Shown: in pieces, positions 45,910 through 54,826 of the stretch
Position numbering within the stretch: position 1 is the first letter of the stretch
Layout: the number at the start of each line of letters is the position of its first letter
Assembly (NCBI GenBank): GCA_934457415.1
Contig: CAKSHM010000008.1
Span: 1 to 64,000, forward strand
Reading direction: 5' to 3'
DNA length: 64,000 bases
Source: an uncultured Eubacteriales bacterium
Lineage (GTDB): Bacteria > Bacillota > Clostridia > Oscillospirales > Acutalibacteraceae
The notes under the pieces: model-generated
Told to the model about the DNA's origin: nothing
Database searches by the model: none
The model's input: only the letters and a program-made list of their open reading frames with translations
Program-made: the position numbers and the translations under genes

Positions 45910-46782
45910 ATGTTTTATGAATTCTTGAGGTTTCCCGGCGGCAAGCCGAAAGCCGTAACTTTAAGTTACGACGACGGCTGCAGAGACGATATAAGGTTTT
46001 CGGAAACAATTAACCGTTACGGTCTTAAATGTACCTTTAACATCAACAGCGGGTTTATAGCAAAGACCGAAAATGAAAGATGTCTTACAGCCGATGAAAT
46101 GAAAAAATATATAATTGACACCGGCAATGAAATTGCCGTACACGGTGACTATCACAGAGCCCCGGGCAAGCAAAGACCTATCGAGGGCATAAAGGATGTC
46201 CTTAATTGCCGCATTAAATTAGAACAGCTTTTCGGTACGATCATCCGCGGCATGGCATATCCCGATTCCGGAATTCACGATTTTCAGAATAACGCCAACT
46301 ACGAATGTGTAAGAGAATATCTTAAAGACCTCGGTATTGTTTACGCAAGGTCTTTATGCGGTGATAATGACGGTTTCAAGCTCCCTACCGATTGGTACAA
46401 CTGGATTCCGACAGCTCATCACAACAATAAGAATATTTTCGCCTATATTGACAAATTCAACAACAGGGTACTTACTGACGACACCTATATTTCACACCGC
46501 GAGCCTTGGCTCTTCTACTTATGGGGTCACAGCTTTGAGTTTCGCCACGCCGATAACTGGGAGCATTTGGAAGATATTTGTAAAAAACTATCCGAAAAAG
46601 AAGATGTGTGGTATGCCACTAATATTGAGATTTATGATTATGTAAACGCTTATTATTCACTTATTCACAGTGCAGACGGAAATGTTATTTTCAACCCGAC
46701 AATTTATGATATTTGGATCGAAATTGACCGAAAAACATATTGCGTTAAAAGCGCCGAAACACTGATAATTTCAAAAAGCTGA
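45910..46782 (+). CDS. Polysaccharide deacetylase (CE4, NodB domain)
   Basis: Roughly 290 residues with a NodB-type deacetylase domain: LSYDDG gives the catalytic base D21 and metal ligand D22, and HGDYH gives H78 and H82. Later motifs include MAYPDSG and WGHSFEF with the last histidine. No signal peptide, so it would act on imported acetylated sugars, unlike cell-wall CE4 enzymes. ATG 45910 is chosen because AAAGGAG precedes it; the earlier in-frame start lies inside the esterase gene. Last gene of the operon, followed by a strong terminator. Confidence 0.85.
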   Translation: MFYEFLRFPGGKPKAVTLSYDDGCRDDIRFSETINRYGLKCTFNINSGFIAKTENERCLTADEMKKYIIDTGNEIAVHGDYHRAPGKQRPIEGIKDVLNCRIKLEQLFGTIIRGMAYPDSGIHDFQNNANYECVREYLKDLGIVYARSLCGDNDGFKLPTDWYNWIPTAHHNNKNIFAYIDKFNNRVLTDDTYISHREPWLFYLWGHSFEFRHADNWEHLEDICKKLSEKEDVWYATNIEIYDYVNAYYSLIHSADGNVIFNPTIYDIWIEIDRKTYCVKSAETLIISKS

Positions 46783-46803
46783 TTTTGTTACTGCCTGTGT
46801 ATT

Positions 46804-46842
46804 AAAAAACGCCAACCTATTAAGCAAAGGTTGGCGTTTTTT
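46804..46842. terminator. Bidirectional terminator between convergent operons
   Basis: AAAAAACGCCAACCT (46804-46818) pairs perfectly with 46828-46842 around a 9-base loop, with A- and T-tracts on both flanks. It ends the plus-strand GH127 operon and the minus-strand ETF operon. Confidence 0.92.
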
Positions 46843-46855
46843 AATTGTATAAAAG

Positions 46856-48232
46856 CTATATTTTCTCGCAAAAATCAAGTATTCCGTAATCGGCATATTT
46901 GAATATCGGTGCGTCTTTATCGGGGTTTATTGCAATTATAGTGCCGCTTTGTTTTATTCCCGCAATATGATGAACCGCTCCGGAAATACCTGCCGCGATA
47001 TAAACATCAGGGTTTACCGTTTTACCCGTAAGCCCCACCTGCAATTCATAAAGCATATAATCCCTGTCTACCATTTTTCGGGTTGCCGCTATACCGGCAT
47101 TTATTTTTTCGGCAAACAGCTTTATTTCCTCTATATGCTCACGCGCACCGTAGCCTATGCCTATAATAATTCTTTTCTGTTCTTCCTCTGCGGTACGAAC
47201 GGTAGCCATGGGCGGATTTGTTTCACAAACTATTTTTGCAATTATATTGCCCGAACACGCAGGACGGTACATATAAAGTGTTTCACCGTCGGTTTCAAGT
47301 GCTGTGCAATCGGCGCAAAGTCCCGTGTTTAAAAGAGCGGCAACCTGCGGAGCTAACGACTTAGATTCATTGTTGCTTCCCCAAAGAACCGCGTCAGGCT
47401 GTCCTAAGCGGATTTTTTTTGCGGTTTTTTCCGCATTCTCAGGATCTATTACCGTTATATTTTCCCCTACCGCTTCGGCAAATTCTTTCGGTGCGTTCCC
47501 CACACACCACACATTTTTAAGCTTTCTTGCGCTTTCCGGCAATTTAGTTTTCTGTCTGCCTTTTTTAAGGCCCTCATCTATTGCCCACATTAGCTTATCA
47601 AAGGATATAAATTTGCATTTTCGGCGGTCTGAGTCGTTCTCAAAGGTCTTCAAAACACGCGTAGGCGAACCCTTAAGCCCACAAAGCGATATATCTGCAT
47701 TTATATCACTTGCTGAAAAAATTTCAACAGATTTGACTTTGGAACGTATACTCGGCAGCCGGAGCTTTTGGCTTTTTTCAAGTGTTATAACCGTTTTATC
47801 GGATATATTTCCTTTGTTTCCAAAGCGGTCAGTATAAAAAAAGCCGTTTTTTGTATTTTTCAGCGTCATAACATTTGTCACAAGCGAGAAGCCCAACCTC
47901 ACCGCAAGTGACGGTCCTACCTGTCCGGTATCTCCGTCTACCGACTGACGTCCGCAAAAAACAAAATCGGGATTTAACATTTTTATTGCCAAAGACAGTG
48001 CGTAAGAGGTTGCGAGAGTATCCGCTCCGGCAAAAGCCCTATCGCAAAGCAAAACTGCTTTTTTTGCTCCGAGTCGTGTCAAATTTTCAAGAAAAGGTAT
48101 TGTTTTTTCCGGTCCCATACTCAAAACGGTGATTTCGGCGCCGTCAATTTTTAGAGCAGTTTCATAAGCGCTTGCATCAAACGGATTGATTTCTCCGTCC
48201 GCCGACTGTTTTATACATACAACAATTTTCAT
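46856..48232 (-). CDS. Single-chain electron-transfer flavoprotein (EtfB-EtfA fusion)
   Basis: This 458-residue protein joins both ETF subunits. Residues about 1-235 are EtfB-like (MKIVVCIKQ, the nucleotide-binding DGDTGQVGP). Residues about 240-350 are the EtfA N-domain and about 350-458 the FAD domain (QVGLTGKTV, IAAGISGAVHHIAG, APIFKYADYGI). Standard EtfB and EtfA together exceed 550 residues, so the linker and both N-domains are trimmed. It would accept electrons from the GlcD-like dehydrogenase and Fe-S protein encoded upstream in the same operon. GAGGTAAAA overlaps the kinase stop, so it is translationally coupled. Confidence 0.88.
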   Translation of the reverse strand: MKIVVCIKQSADGEINPFDASAYETALKIDGAEITVLSMGPEKTIPFLENLTRLGAKKAVLLCDRAFAGADTLATSYALSLAIKMLNPDFVFCGRQSVDGDTGQVGPSLAVRLGFSLVTNVMTLKNTKNGFFYTDRFGNKGNISDKTVITLEKSQKLRLPSIRSKVKSVEIFSASDINADISLCGLKGSPTRVLKTFENDSDRRKCKFISFDKLMWAIDEGLKKGRQKTKLPESARKLKNVWCVGNAPKEFAEAVGENITVIDPENAEKTAKKIRLGQPDAVLWGSNNESKSLAPQVAALLNTGLCADCTALETDGETLYMYRPACSGNIIAKIVCETNPPMATVRTAEEEQKRIIIGIGYGAREHIEEIKLFAEKINAGIAATRKMVDRDYMLYELQVGLTGKTVNPDVYIAAGISGAVHHIAGIKQSGTIIAINPDKDAPIFKYADYGILDFCEKI

Positions 48233-48234
48233 TT

Positions 48235-49704
48235 TTACCTCGCGTCATATATAGGGGCAAGTGCGTCGTGTATGTTTTTATATTCCGCAAATACCTTATG
48301 GTATTTTTCGGTATTTTCGGGATTGGGCTTAGTAATAAATTTAGTCTTAACGCATTTTTTTACCGCCTCGTCAGGGCTTTTAAACACTCCTGCCGCTACT
48401 CCCGCAAGCATTGCCGAGCCTAAAGAAGAATCGCTGCTCTCGGAGGTTTTAAGAGTTATTCCTAAAACATCTGCGGTCATTTGTCTCCATAGTTCTCCTT
48501 TGGTGCCGCCGCCTATTGCCGCTGCAACAGATCCGTATTCAACACCTAATTTATCAAGCACCGCTTTTGAATCAAGCAAGGAATAGCACACACCCTCAAG
48601 TACCGCGCGGGTAAAGTGCGCCTTGGTGTGCGTTGCCCGAATACCCGTAAAACTGCCGCAGAGCATAGGGTCGGCATAAGGCGATAATTCGCCGTTAAGA
48701 TAAGGATGATAAATCATACCCTCGCAGCCTATCGGTATTTTTGCTGCGGCGGCATCCAATTCCTTGTAATCGCCGCCGAAAGTATCCCTGTACCAGCGAT
48801 AGGAGGCTGCGCACGCTTTGGTAGCAGTACCGGGATACCAGAGACCGGATACTATATGAGAATAATTAACTATATCGCGATCCGGATAAGGCTTATCGGT
48901 AATAACGCAAATGCGCCCCGCTGTTGCAAGCTTAACGGTAATGTCGCCTTTTTTGATTGCTCCTGAGGCAAAAACCTCCATACAGGTGTCGGTTGTGCCG
49001 CAAATAACGGGCGTCCCTTCTTTCAGGCCCGTTAAAGCGGCTGCGCTTTTCTGTATTTTTCCTATAACATCGGTAGGAGCTGCAATAGGCGGCAAAAACG
49101 AAATATCAATTCCGCAAAGGGCGCACAGCTCCTCCGACCATTTTTGCGAAACGCAGTCATAAAGCATACTGCCCTGCGCCTCAATATAATCGGTGCAGAA
49201 CACACCCGTTAAAAAGTAACGGATATAATCCTTTTCAAAGAAGATATGCCTGATTTTTTCAAACACATCCGCTCTATTGTTTTTAAGCCATAAAAGCTGC
49301 GGCAAGGTCCAAATAGTATCGGGCTTATGAAATGTTTTTCGGAATATTTCCCCGCCTTTTTCATTTTTAAGCCAATCAGCCTCTGCCCGCGAGCGTGTAT
49401 CGGTCCAATGAACAGCGTTCATAAGCGGCGCAAAATTGTTATCGCAGGGTAAAAATGTATGTGTGGCGGAGTCTACCGCTATGCAGAGTATATCGGCGGG
49501 GTCTATCCCTGAGTTTTCTAAAATCTCCGAAGTGTTTTTGCAAAGCGCCGCTATCCAATCGTCAACCGACTGTTCACAGGCATTCTTTTCCGGATAAAGG
49601 GTGGGATATTCCGCTGATCTTTCCGCAGCAATATTTCCTTTTTCATCTATCAGCGTGGCTTTTGAGGCACCGCCTCCGAAATCAATGCCGAGAAGGTATT
49701 TCAA
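48235..49704 (-). CDS. FGGY-family carbohydrate kinase
   Basis: This 489-residue kinase has the two actin-like domains of the FGGY family (xylulokinase/gluconokinase/fuculokinase type). Visible are LLGIDFGGGASKATLID at the ATP phosphate site, HWTDTR, GTTDTCMEVFASG, and the C-terminal AIGGGTKGELWRQMTADVL adenine loop. It phosphorylates a pentulose, hexulose or polyol; the exact sugar is not readable. It follows the IolB gene and precedes the ETF fusion in the same operon. Confidence 0.88.
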   Translation of the reverse strand: MKYLLGIDFGGGASKATLIDEKGNIAAERSAEYPTLYPEKNACEQSVDDWIAALCKNTSEILENSGIDPADILCIAVDSATHTFLPCDNNFAPLMNAVHWTDTRSRAEADWLKNEKGGEIFRKTFHKPDTIWTLPQLLWLKNNRADVFEKIRHIFFEKDYIRYFLTGVFCTDYIEAQGSMLYDCVSQKWSEELCALCGIDISFLPPIAAPTDVIGKIQKSAAALTGLKEGTPVICGTTDTCMEVFASGAIKKGDITVKLATAGRICVITDKPYPDRDIVNYSHIVSGLWYPGTATKACAASYRWYRDTFGGDYKELDAAAAKIPIGCEGMIYHPYLNGELSPYADPMLCGSFTGIRATHTKAHFTRAVLEGVCYSLLDSKAVLDKLGVEYGSVAAAIGGGTKGELWRQMTADVLGITLKTSESSDSSLGSAMLAGVAAGVFKSPDEAVKKCVKTKFITKPNPENTEKYHKVFAEYKNIHDALAPIYDAR

Positions 49705-49721
49705 AGTTTTCCCTCACTTTT

Positions 49722-50516
49722 TTATTTCTTTTCAATCCACTCGTGGTCGGGGTCTGAGCTTCTGTTAAATCCCTGATGATCTCCTGCCATAAGCCACAGG
49801 AAATAGGTCTGATAACCGGGAGTTGCAACGGTTGTATGATAACCGTAAGGGAACTCAACCAATTCGTCGTTTTTAACACGGTAAGCCTCGTCTATGCTGC
49901 CGTCGGAAGTATAAAGACACTGTACCGCAAAACCCTGAATCGGGTCAAAGAGGAAATAATAAATTTCCTCGGCTATGCACTCTTTGGGCATATTGTCCTC
50001 ATCATGCTTATGGGGCGGAAAGCCTGCCCAGTTTCCCTCTGTAACATATGCTTCGCCGACAGTTAAGTGCTTTGCATTTGAATTCTGGTCAATAATAAAG
50101 CTTGTTTCTCTCTGATAAGGTTTTTCCCCTAAAAGCTTCAAAACAACATGTTCTTCTCTTAAAACCTGAGGCTCAGTCATCACTTCTATGGGTGCAGAAC
50201 AAACAGCAATTTTGATATGATCTTTTGCGGTAATTATAAGCTTTTTTTCTTTGGGCATATAGAAGCTTTCCGCCTTCCTGTTTTCAAACACGGTTTTACG
50301 GTTGCCTATATTTTCCCATTTTGTTCTGTCAAACTCAACATCGCAATGACCCTCAAGCATTATAAAAGCAGTTTCTTTATTTTCGGTAAAAAAGCTGAGC
50401 TTTTCTCCTTTATCAAGCTCAATTATTCCAAATTCCAGCATTTTTAATGAACTTTCGCCGATTTTGCTGATCGGTGTGTAGCCTTTTTGAGGTTTATATG
50501 TTCTTTTATAATTCAT
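49722..50516 (-). CDS. iolB: 5-deoxy-glucuronate isomerase
   Basis: Roughly 264 residues, a bicupin of the IolB family, which converts 5-deoxy-D-glucuronate to 5-dehydro-2-deoxy-D-gluconate in inositol breakdown. Metal-site motifs are FPPHKHDED, AEEIYYFLF and FPYGYHTTV. A bicupin body and length match the family (about 265-275). ATG 50516 is chosen over 50522 because AAGGAG is 7 bases before it. It overlaps the upstream PfkB gene by 11 bases, so the two are coupled. Confidence 0.88.
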   Translation of the reverse strand: MNYKRTYKPQKGYTPISKIGESSLKMLEFGIIELDKGEKLSFFTENKETAFIMLEGHCDVEFDRTKWENIGNRKTVFENRKAESFYMPKEKKLIITAKDHIKIAVCSAPIEVMTEPQVLREEHVVLKLLGEKPYQRETSFIIDQNSNAKHLTVGEAYVTEGNWAGFPPHKHDEDNMPKECIAEEIYYFLFDPIQGFAVQCLYTSDGSIDEAYRVKNDELVEFPYGYHTTVATPGYQTYFLWLMAGDHQGFNRSSDPDHEWIEKK

Positions 50517-51417
50517 ACCCATTCTCCTTCAAAAAATTTTCAACTGTTTCAAAATCGGGAACGCTTTCTCTTGCTCCTATTCCGGTACACTTAAGAGCTG
50601 ATACGGCACTTGCAAAATAGCAGCATTTAAGGAAATCATATCCTTTTAAATAACCTGCTGCAAATGCACCGTGAAATACATCTCCCGCGCCGTTAGAATC
50701 GACGACATTTACCGAAAATGCAGGATATGCGGTAATACGCGTTCCGTCATAAAGCGTGCCGCCGTTTTTCCCCTGTGTAACAACCACGACATCGGGATCA
50801 TATTCAGCATACAGCTTTTTAACGGCATTTTCAACCTTTTTTTCTCCCGTAACACCGAGAGCAAATTCTTCAGACGGAATAAGAATATCGACAAATGGCA
50901 ACAGACTTTCGATATTTTCATAAAGTCCGCCTGCATCATAAAGCACCTTTGTTCCGTTTTCATGTGCAATTTTCACTGCCTGCAAAGCGCCGGTCAATTC
51001 ATTTCCGTCTATCATAAGTAAATCTGCATTTTTTATAGCTGATATCTGTTCTTCATTAAGTGTCAGAGGCGGCAAGTTTCCCTTATCGAAAACACAGGTA
51101 CGGCTTGAGGATTCAGATGAAAGCCAAATAAAAGATGTAAATGAACGAAATCCTGACATAATCTCAATATTGTCGGTCTTTACATTGTATTTTTTAAAGT
51201 CCTCAAGCAGAAAACTTCCGCCGATATCATCGGACAAAACACCGATAAACTCTGTATCAGCCCCGAGTTTAGAAGCAGCGACAATACCTGTGGCAACAGG
51301 TCCCCCGCCGGCTTGCTTTAATTTCAGCGCACGCATTTTTGTATCTTCTTTAGGATACTTCGGTATTTCTAAAAGCGTATCCATAACGCAGGCGCCTATA
51401 CCTACTGCTTTGTTCAT
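50506..51417 (-). CDS. PfkB sugar kinase, likely IolC-like
   Basis: Roughly 303 residues of the PfkB/ribokinase family: an N-terminal GGG-type substrate loop (AGGGPVATGIVAASKLG) and the signature VDSNGAGDVFHGAF with the catalytic aspartate and anion hole. Next to IolB and a class II aldolase, it is best placed as a 5-dehydro-2-deoxygluconokinase, but a tagatose-6-phosphate-type kinase is possible. ATG 51417 sits 4 bases after the aldolase stop; the longer frame begins inside that gene. Confidence 0.85.
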   Translation of the reverse strand: MNKAVGIGACVMDTLLEIPKYPKEDTKMRALKLKQAGGGPVATGIVAASKLGADTEFIGVLSDDIGGSFLLEDFKKYNVKTDNIEIMSGFRSFTSFIWLSSESSSRTCVFDKGNLPPLTLNEEQISAIKNADLLMIDGNELTGALQAVKIAHENGTKVLYDAGGLYENIESLLPFVDILIPSEEFALGVTGEKKVENAVKKLYAEYDPDVVVVTQGKNGGTLYDGTRITAYPAFSVNVVDSNGAGDVFHGAFAAGYLKGYDFLKCCYFASAVSALKCTGIGARESVPDFETVENFLKENGYEL

Positions 51418-51421
51418 TTTA

Positions 51422-52261
51422 TTATGCCTTTCCGTCAGCACCCGTAAGCGCTATTTTTGAAAGCGCTAATTTCTTTACGCTTTCAATCGGTTTCTTCATA
51501 AACATATCTACCGCAAGACTTCTGTTGGGATCATTCAGACTTTCAAGCGTACCTTCTGCGAAAGAACAGCAGACATCAGTACCGATATTCATCTTTCTGA
51601 TACCTGCATTTATAGCAGCCTTAACCTGATCGTCCGGTATGCCCGAACCTCCGTGTAAAACAAGCGGAATACCGCCTGTTGACTTTCTTATTGCGGCTAT
51701 TCTTTCAATATCAAGCTTCGGCGGCTTTTTATAATGACCGTGCGCATTGCCTACAAGCACCGCAAGACAGGTGATATCTACCTGTTTTACAAATTCTGCC
51801 GCCTGTTCGGGGCTTGTAAACTCGTCCATAGCGTCATCATTGACACTGCCTATATGTCCAAGCTCTCCTTCAACACCGACGCCTATGGATTTACAGCTTT
51901 CAACAATATGCTTTGTAATCGCTATATTTTCTTCAAACGGATGAGTGGAGCCGTCAAGCATAATACCGGTCGCACCGAGTCGCAGAGCTTTAATAACTTC
52001 GGCCTCACTCGGTCCGTGGTCAAGATGAAAACAAATCGGCACTGCAGCCTTTTTCGCCGCTGCCAAAATAGCGGGAGCCAGATAATATCCGACATATTCA
52101 TTAAAAAGGCGCGGGTAAACCTGCATTATAACAGGAGCTTTTGCCTCCTCAGCCGCATCAAAAACCCCCATAACTGTCTCGGTATTATAAACATTGAATG
52201 CAGGAATACAGTAATTACCTTTTTCTGCCATTCCTATTATATCCTGTAATGAAACTAACAT
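51422..52261 (-). CDS. Class II fructose-bisphosphate-type aldolase (GatY/IolJ-like)
   Basis: This 279-residue zinc aldolase has the catalytic D81 and zinc ligand H82 in HLDHGPS, further ligands in GNAHGHYK and LHGGSGIP, and the phosphate loop KMNIGTD. It splits a ketose bisphosphate, or 6-phospho-5-dehydro-2-deoxygluconate (IolJ activity), giving DHAP. Its place directly before the PfkB and IolB genes supports the IolJ role. AGGAG lies before the ATG and 2 bases separate it from the Fe-S gene. Confidence 0.88.
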   Translation of the reverse strand: MLVSLQDIIGMAEKGNYCIPAFNVYNTETVMGVFDAAEEAKAPVIMQVYPRLFNEYVGYYLAPAILAAAKKAAVPICFHLDHGPSEAEVIKALRLGATGIMLDGSTHPFEENIAITKHIVESCKSIGVGVEGELGHIGSVNDDAMDEFTSPEQAAEFVKQVDITCLAVLVGNAHGHYKKPPKLDIERIAAIRKSTGGIPLVLHGGSGIPDDQVKAAINAGIRKMNIGTDVCCSFAEGTLESLNDPNRSLAVDMFMKKPIESVKKLALSKIALTGADGKA

Positions 52262-52263
52262 TC

Positions 52264-53352
52264 TTATTCTCCTAATATCAAGTCCTCAATCGAAAGAACT
52301 TTTATTTTATCCTGTTTTACGGATTTTAATGCCGCATATTCGGAAACACATGCGGTAACAACCGTATTTTCGTGTATGCTTTCAACATTATAAAGTCTGC
52401 GTGCGGCGACTTCTTTTATAACCTCGGGAAGATATTCAGCCATAAGAATATTTCCTGCCCAAACCGTCTCACGGCGGTTTAAAAGCATTTCATGAAGCGT
52501 TGCAAAAGACTTTATGATTTCACGCGGTTCTTCGGTTTCCTCAAGGTCACGGGAAAGCTGATAGGGATCCTGAAAAACAACTGTCTTCCCTGTATTATGC
52601 GCCTTTAATTTACCGTCCTTTAAAAGACCTGCGACAAAAGAGGTGTATGTAACGGCATTTGCCTTTACATCTATTCCGTATTCTTTATAAAGCTGCTTTA
52701 CGGTCTTTGAATCGTTCGGGTCATAAAGAACCACCGTTTTATAATCGCCGAATACCTTTGCCGCGGCTTCCATCTGTTTCTTGGTTTCATCCGCCGCACC
52801 GATAAGGAAATCCAGCTGCGAACCGCTTGCAGGCTCATCGGTAAGAACTGTAAATTCAACTCCTGCTTTTTCAAGCACCTTTATTGCCTTTATCGCCTGA
52901 CAAGCCTCCTTAAATCTAGCGTCCGTACCCAAATAAAGGAGCGTATCGGTCTTTGCGGAATGAGCGTCTGTTTCCTTTTTAAGCTCATCTGAAATTTCGG
53001 TTTCGCCGTAAGCGTTGCCGGTCTCAAGACAGTTATCAACAAGCTTATTTATATATTCCGGCAAAGCGCCCTCAAGCGCCGCCTTCAGTCTTGTTTCCTT
53101 TGTGAACATAACGGGATCCCATCCTGTCACACAAACGTTTACGCAGCCGCCGCAGGTGCAGCACTCGTAAATATTATCCATTATTTCCGAAAGCTCAATA
53201 GCGTTACGGTTTACAAGTGAAATTCCGAGAGCGCGGGCGCGGGCGGTGCTTCTTTCGTGACCGGTTGCATTGCCTATCGGGCAGATATGGTGACACATCC
53301 AGCAAAAGCGGCAGGAATCAACATGCTGTTTAGCTTTATCAGATAAATTCAT
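52264..53352 (-). CDS. GlcF-like Fe-S oxidoreductase subunit
   Basis: Roughly 362 residues. The N-terminus carries two [4Fe-4S] motifs, CRFCWMCHHICP and CCTCGGCVNVC. The C-terminal part resembles the CCG domain of GlcF/HdrB proteins but shows few of its cysteine pairs, so the second cluster site may be lost. It would carry electrons from the GlcD-like flavoprotein downstream in the scheme to the ETF fusion. ATG 53352 is chosen because AAGGAGG lies 8 bases upstream; the ATG at 53358 is only 2 bases from it. Confidence 0.82.
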   Translation of the reverse strand: MNLSDKAKQHVDSCRFCWMCHHICPIGNATGHERSTARARALGISLVNRNAIELSEIMDNIYECCTCGGCVNVCVTGWDPVMFTKETRLKAALEGALPEYINKLVDNCLETGNAYGETEISDELKKETDAHSAKTDTLLYLGTDARFKEACQAIKAIKVLEKAGVEFTVLTDEPASGSQLDFLIGAADETKKQMEAAAKVFGDYKTVVLYDPNDSKTVKQLYKEYGIDVKANAVTYTSFVAGLLKDGKLKAHNTGKTVVFQDPYQLSRDLEETEEPREIIKSFATLHEMLLNRRETVWAGNILMAEYLPEVIKEVAARRLYNVESIHENTVVTACVSEYAALKSVKQDKIKVLSIEDLILGE

Positions 53353-53371
53353 TTTCATTTCCTCCTTATTA

Positions 53372-54808
53372 TTACAAACCTAACTTAAACGGATTCATTA
53401 TGCCGTTAGGGTCAAGCGATTTTTTAAGACCTTCAAACACCTGCATTGCCGGACCGTACTGTTCTTTCATAAGTCTTCCGAGCTTAATACCAACGCCGTG
53501 GTGATCGTTTACTACACCGCCGTGCGCAAGTGCTGTTCTTACACCGCACGTCCAAACTGCCTGATGAAGACGAAGAGCCTCAACCGGATCTTCGGGAACA
53601 TCTTTTCCATCTATAATAAAGCGGTCATAAACCATTGCTCCCCACTCATACCAATGGGAGAAATGAGCTATAAACTTAGCCTGCGGGAAGTTTTTCTCTA
53701 TTGCTTCTTTCATAGCCCAATAGATTTCTTCAATTTTACCGTACGGAGCTATCGTATCCATAGTTCCGAACATCTGAGGAATATCCATCATATAACCGGG
53801 ATAGAAAAATGTGATCTTTTCATCCCACCATTTTTTGCCGTAATCGCTGCCCATGTCCTCAGCGCCGTATTTGGCAAATGTTTTAAGAAGAATCTTTTCC
53901 TCAACCTCAACCATTTCACGCTCGCCCTCATAGGCAACATTCATAAATGCCCCCTTGCGTTCTACACCTACTATCTTTTTTATCAGTGACGCGGTTTCCG
54001 CCTCATCATAAAGACGCATAACGGAAGGCTTGAACTTCTGAAGCAGCTCACGGGCAGCTTTAAATGCTCCCGTCATATCCTGGAATAAAAATCCGCGAAA
54101 GCGGCGTTCTTCGGGCTGATCAAAAATTCTGATTTGAGCCTTTGTTATAATTCCGAGTGTTCCTTCGGAGCCTATGAATATCTGATTTAAATCAGGTCCC
54201 GCGGCATGCTTAGGCGCAGATGATGTATTGATTATATCTCCGTTAGGAAGGACAACCTCCATCTGAAGCACCATATCGTCTATTTTACCGTATTTGGTGG
54301 AGCATACGCCTATGCCGCGATGCGCTAAAAATCCGCCCACCGTTGAGCAAGTAAGACTTGAAGGATAATGCATTGTAGCCTTGCCGACTTCATTTGCAGC
54401 CCATTCAATATGCTTATAAATTGCGCCGGTGCCGCACTCTATGTACATACCCTCGGTATTAACCTCGTAAATTTTGTTCATTCGCTTTGTATCAAGCAAT
54501 ATTCCGCCGCAGACAGGTATGGCTCCGCCCTGCGTGCCGCCTCCGGCACCCCATGTAGTTACGGGAAGCTTATAATAATTAGCAATCTTAACTACCTTTG
54601 AAACCTCTTCGGCATCCTTAGGGCATACAATTATATCAGCCTCAGGCATACGGCATCCGCGGTCAGCCCACATACGGGAAAGCCAATAATAGTCTACGCT
54701 GTGAGTTACCCTGTCGATAGCGCGTGTAGAACAGTTTTCCTTTCCGACGGCATCCTCAAGCTCCGTTAAAATCATTGCGAATAAAAATTCATTCATTTGG
54801 TATTGCAT
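53372..54808 (-). CDS. GlcD-like FAD-linked dehydrogenase
   Basis: This 478-residue protein of the vanillyl-alcohol-oxidase/GlcD fold has a PP-loop FAD domain (about 40-225; PVTTWGAGGGTQGGAIP, STVGGFLAHRGIG, IFIGSEGTLGIIT) and a FAD-oxidase C-terminal domain ending GIMNPFKLGL. The family oxidises 2-hydroxy acids or sugar acids (glycolate, D-lactate, others) or alkylglycerols. With the Fe-S subunit and ETF fusion in one operon it probably forms an ETF-linked dehydrogenase; by analogy with clostridial Ldh-EtfAB this could be electron-confurcating. AAGGAG 8 bases before the ATG. Confidence 0.87.
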   Translation of the reverse strand: MQYQMNEFLFAMILTELEDAVGKENCSTRAIDRVTHSVDYYWLSRMWADRGCRMPEADIIVCPKDAEEVSKVVKIANYYKLPVTTWGAGGGTQGGAIPVCGGILLDTKRMNKIYEVNTEGMYIECGTGAIYKHIEWAANEVGKATMHYPSSLTCSTVGGFLAHRGIGVCSTKYGKIDDMVLQMEVVLPNGDIINTSSAPKHAAGPDLNQIFIGSEGTLGIITKAQIRIFDQPEERRFRGFLFQDMTGAFKAARELLQKFKPSVMRLYDEAETASLIKKIVGVERKGAFMNVAYEGEREMVEVEEKILLKTFAKYGAEDMGSDYGKKWWDEKITFFYPGYMMDIPQMFGTMDTIAPYGKIEEIYWAMKEAIEKNFPQAKFIAHFSHWYEWGAMVYDRFIIDGKDVPEDPVEALRLHQAVWTCGVRTALAHGGVVNDHHGVGIKLGRLMKEQYGPAMQVFEGLKKSLDPNGIMNPFKLGL

Positions 54809-54826
54809 TTTTCTGTCTCCTTTAAA

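Noticed and set aside
47304..47837. Plus-strand 177-codon open frame
   Set aside because: It is antisense to the ETF fusion, whose motifs are clear; serine/phenylalanine-rich composition is typical of a shadow frame.
51734..52249. Plus-strand 171-codon open frame
   Set aside because: It is antisense to the class II aldolase and has no ribosome site or recognisable domain.
53498..53989. Plus-strand 163-codon open frame
   Set aside because: Shadow of the GlcD-like dehydrogenase gene; no independent support.
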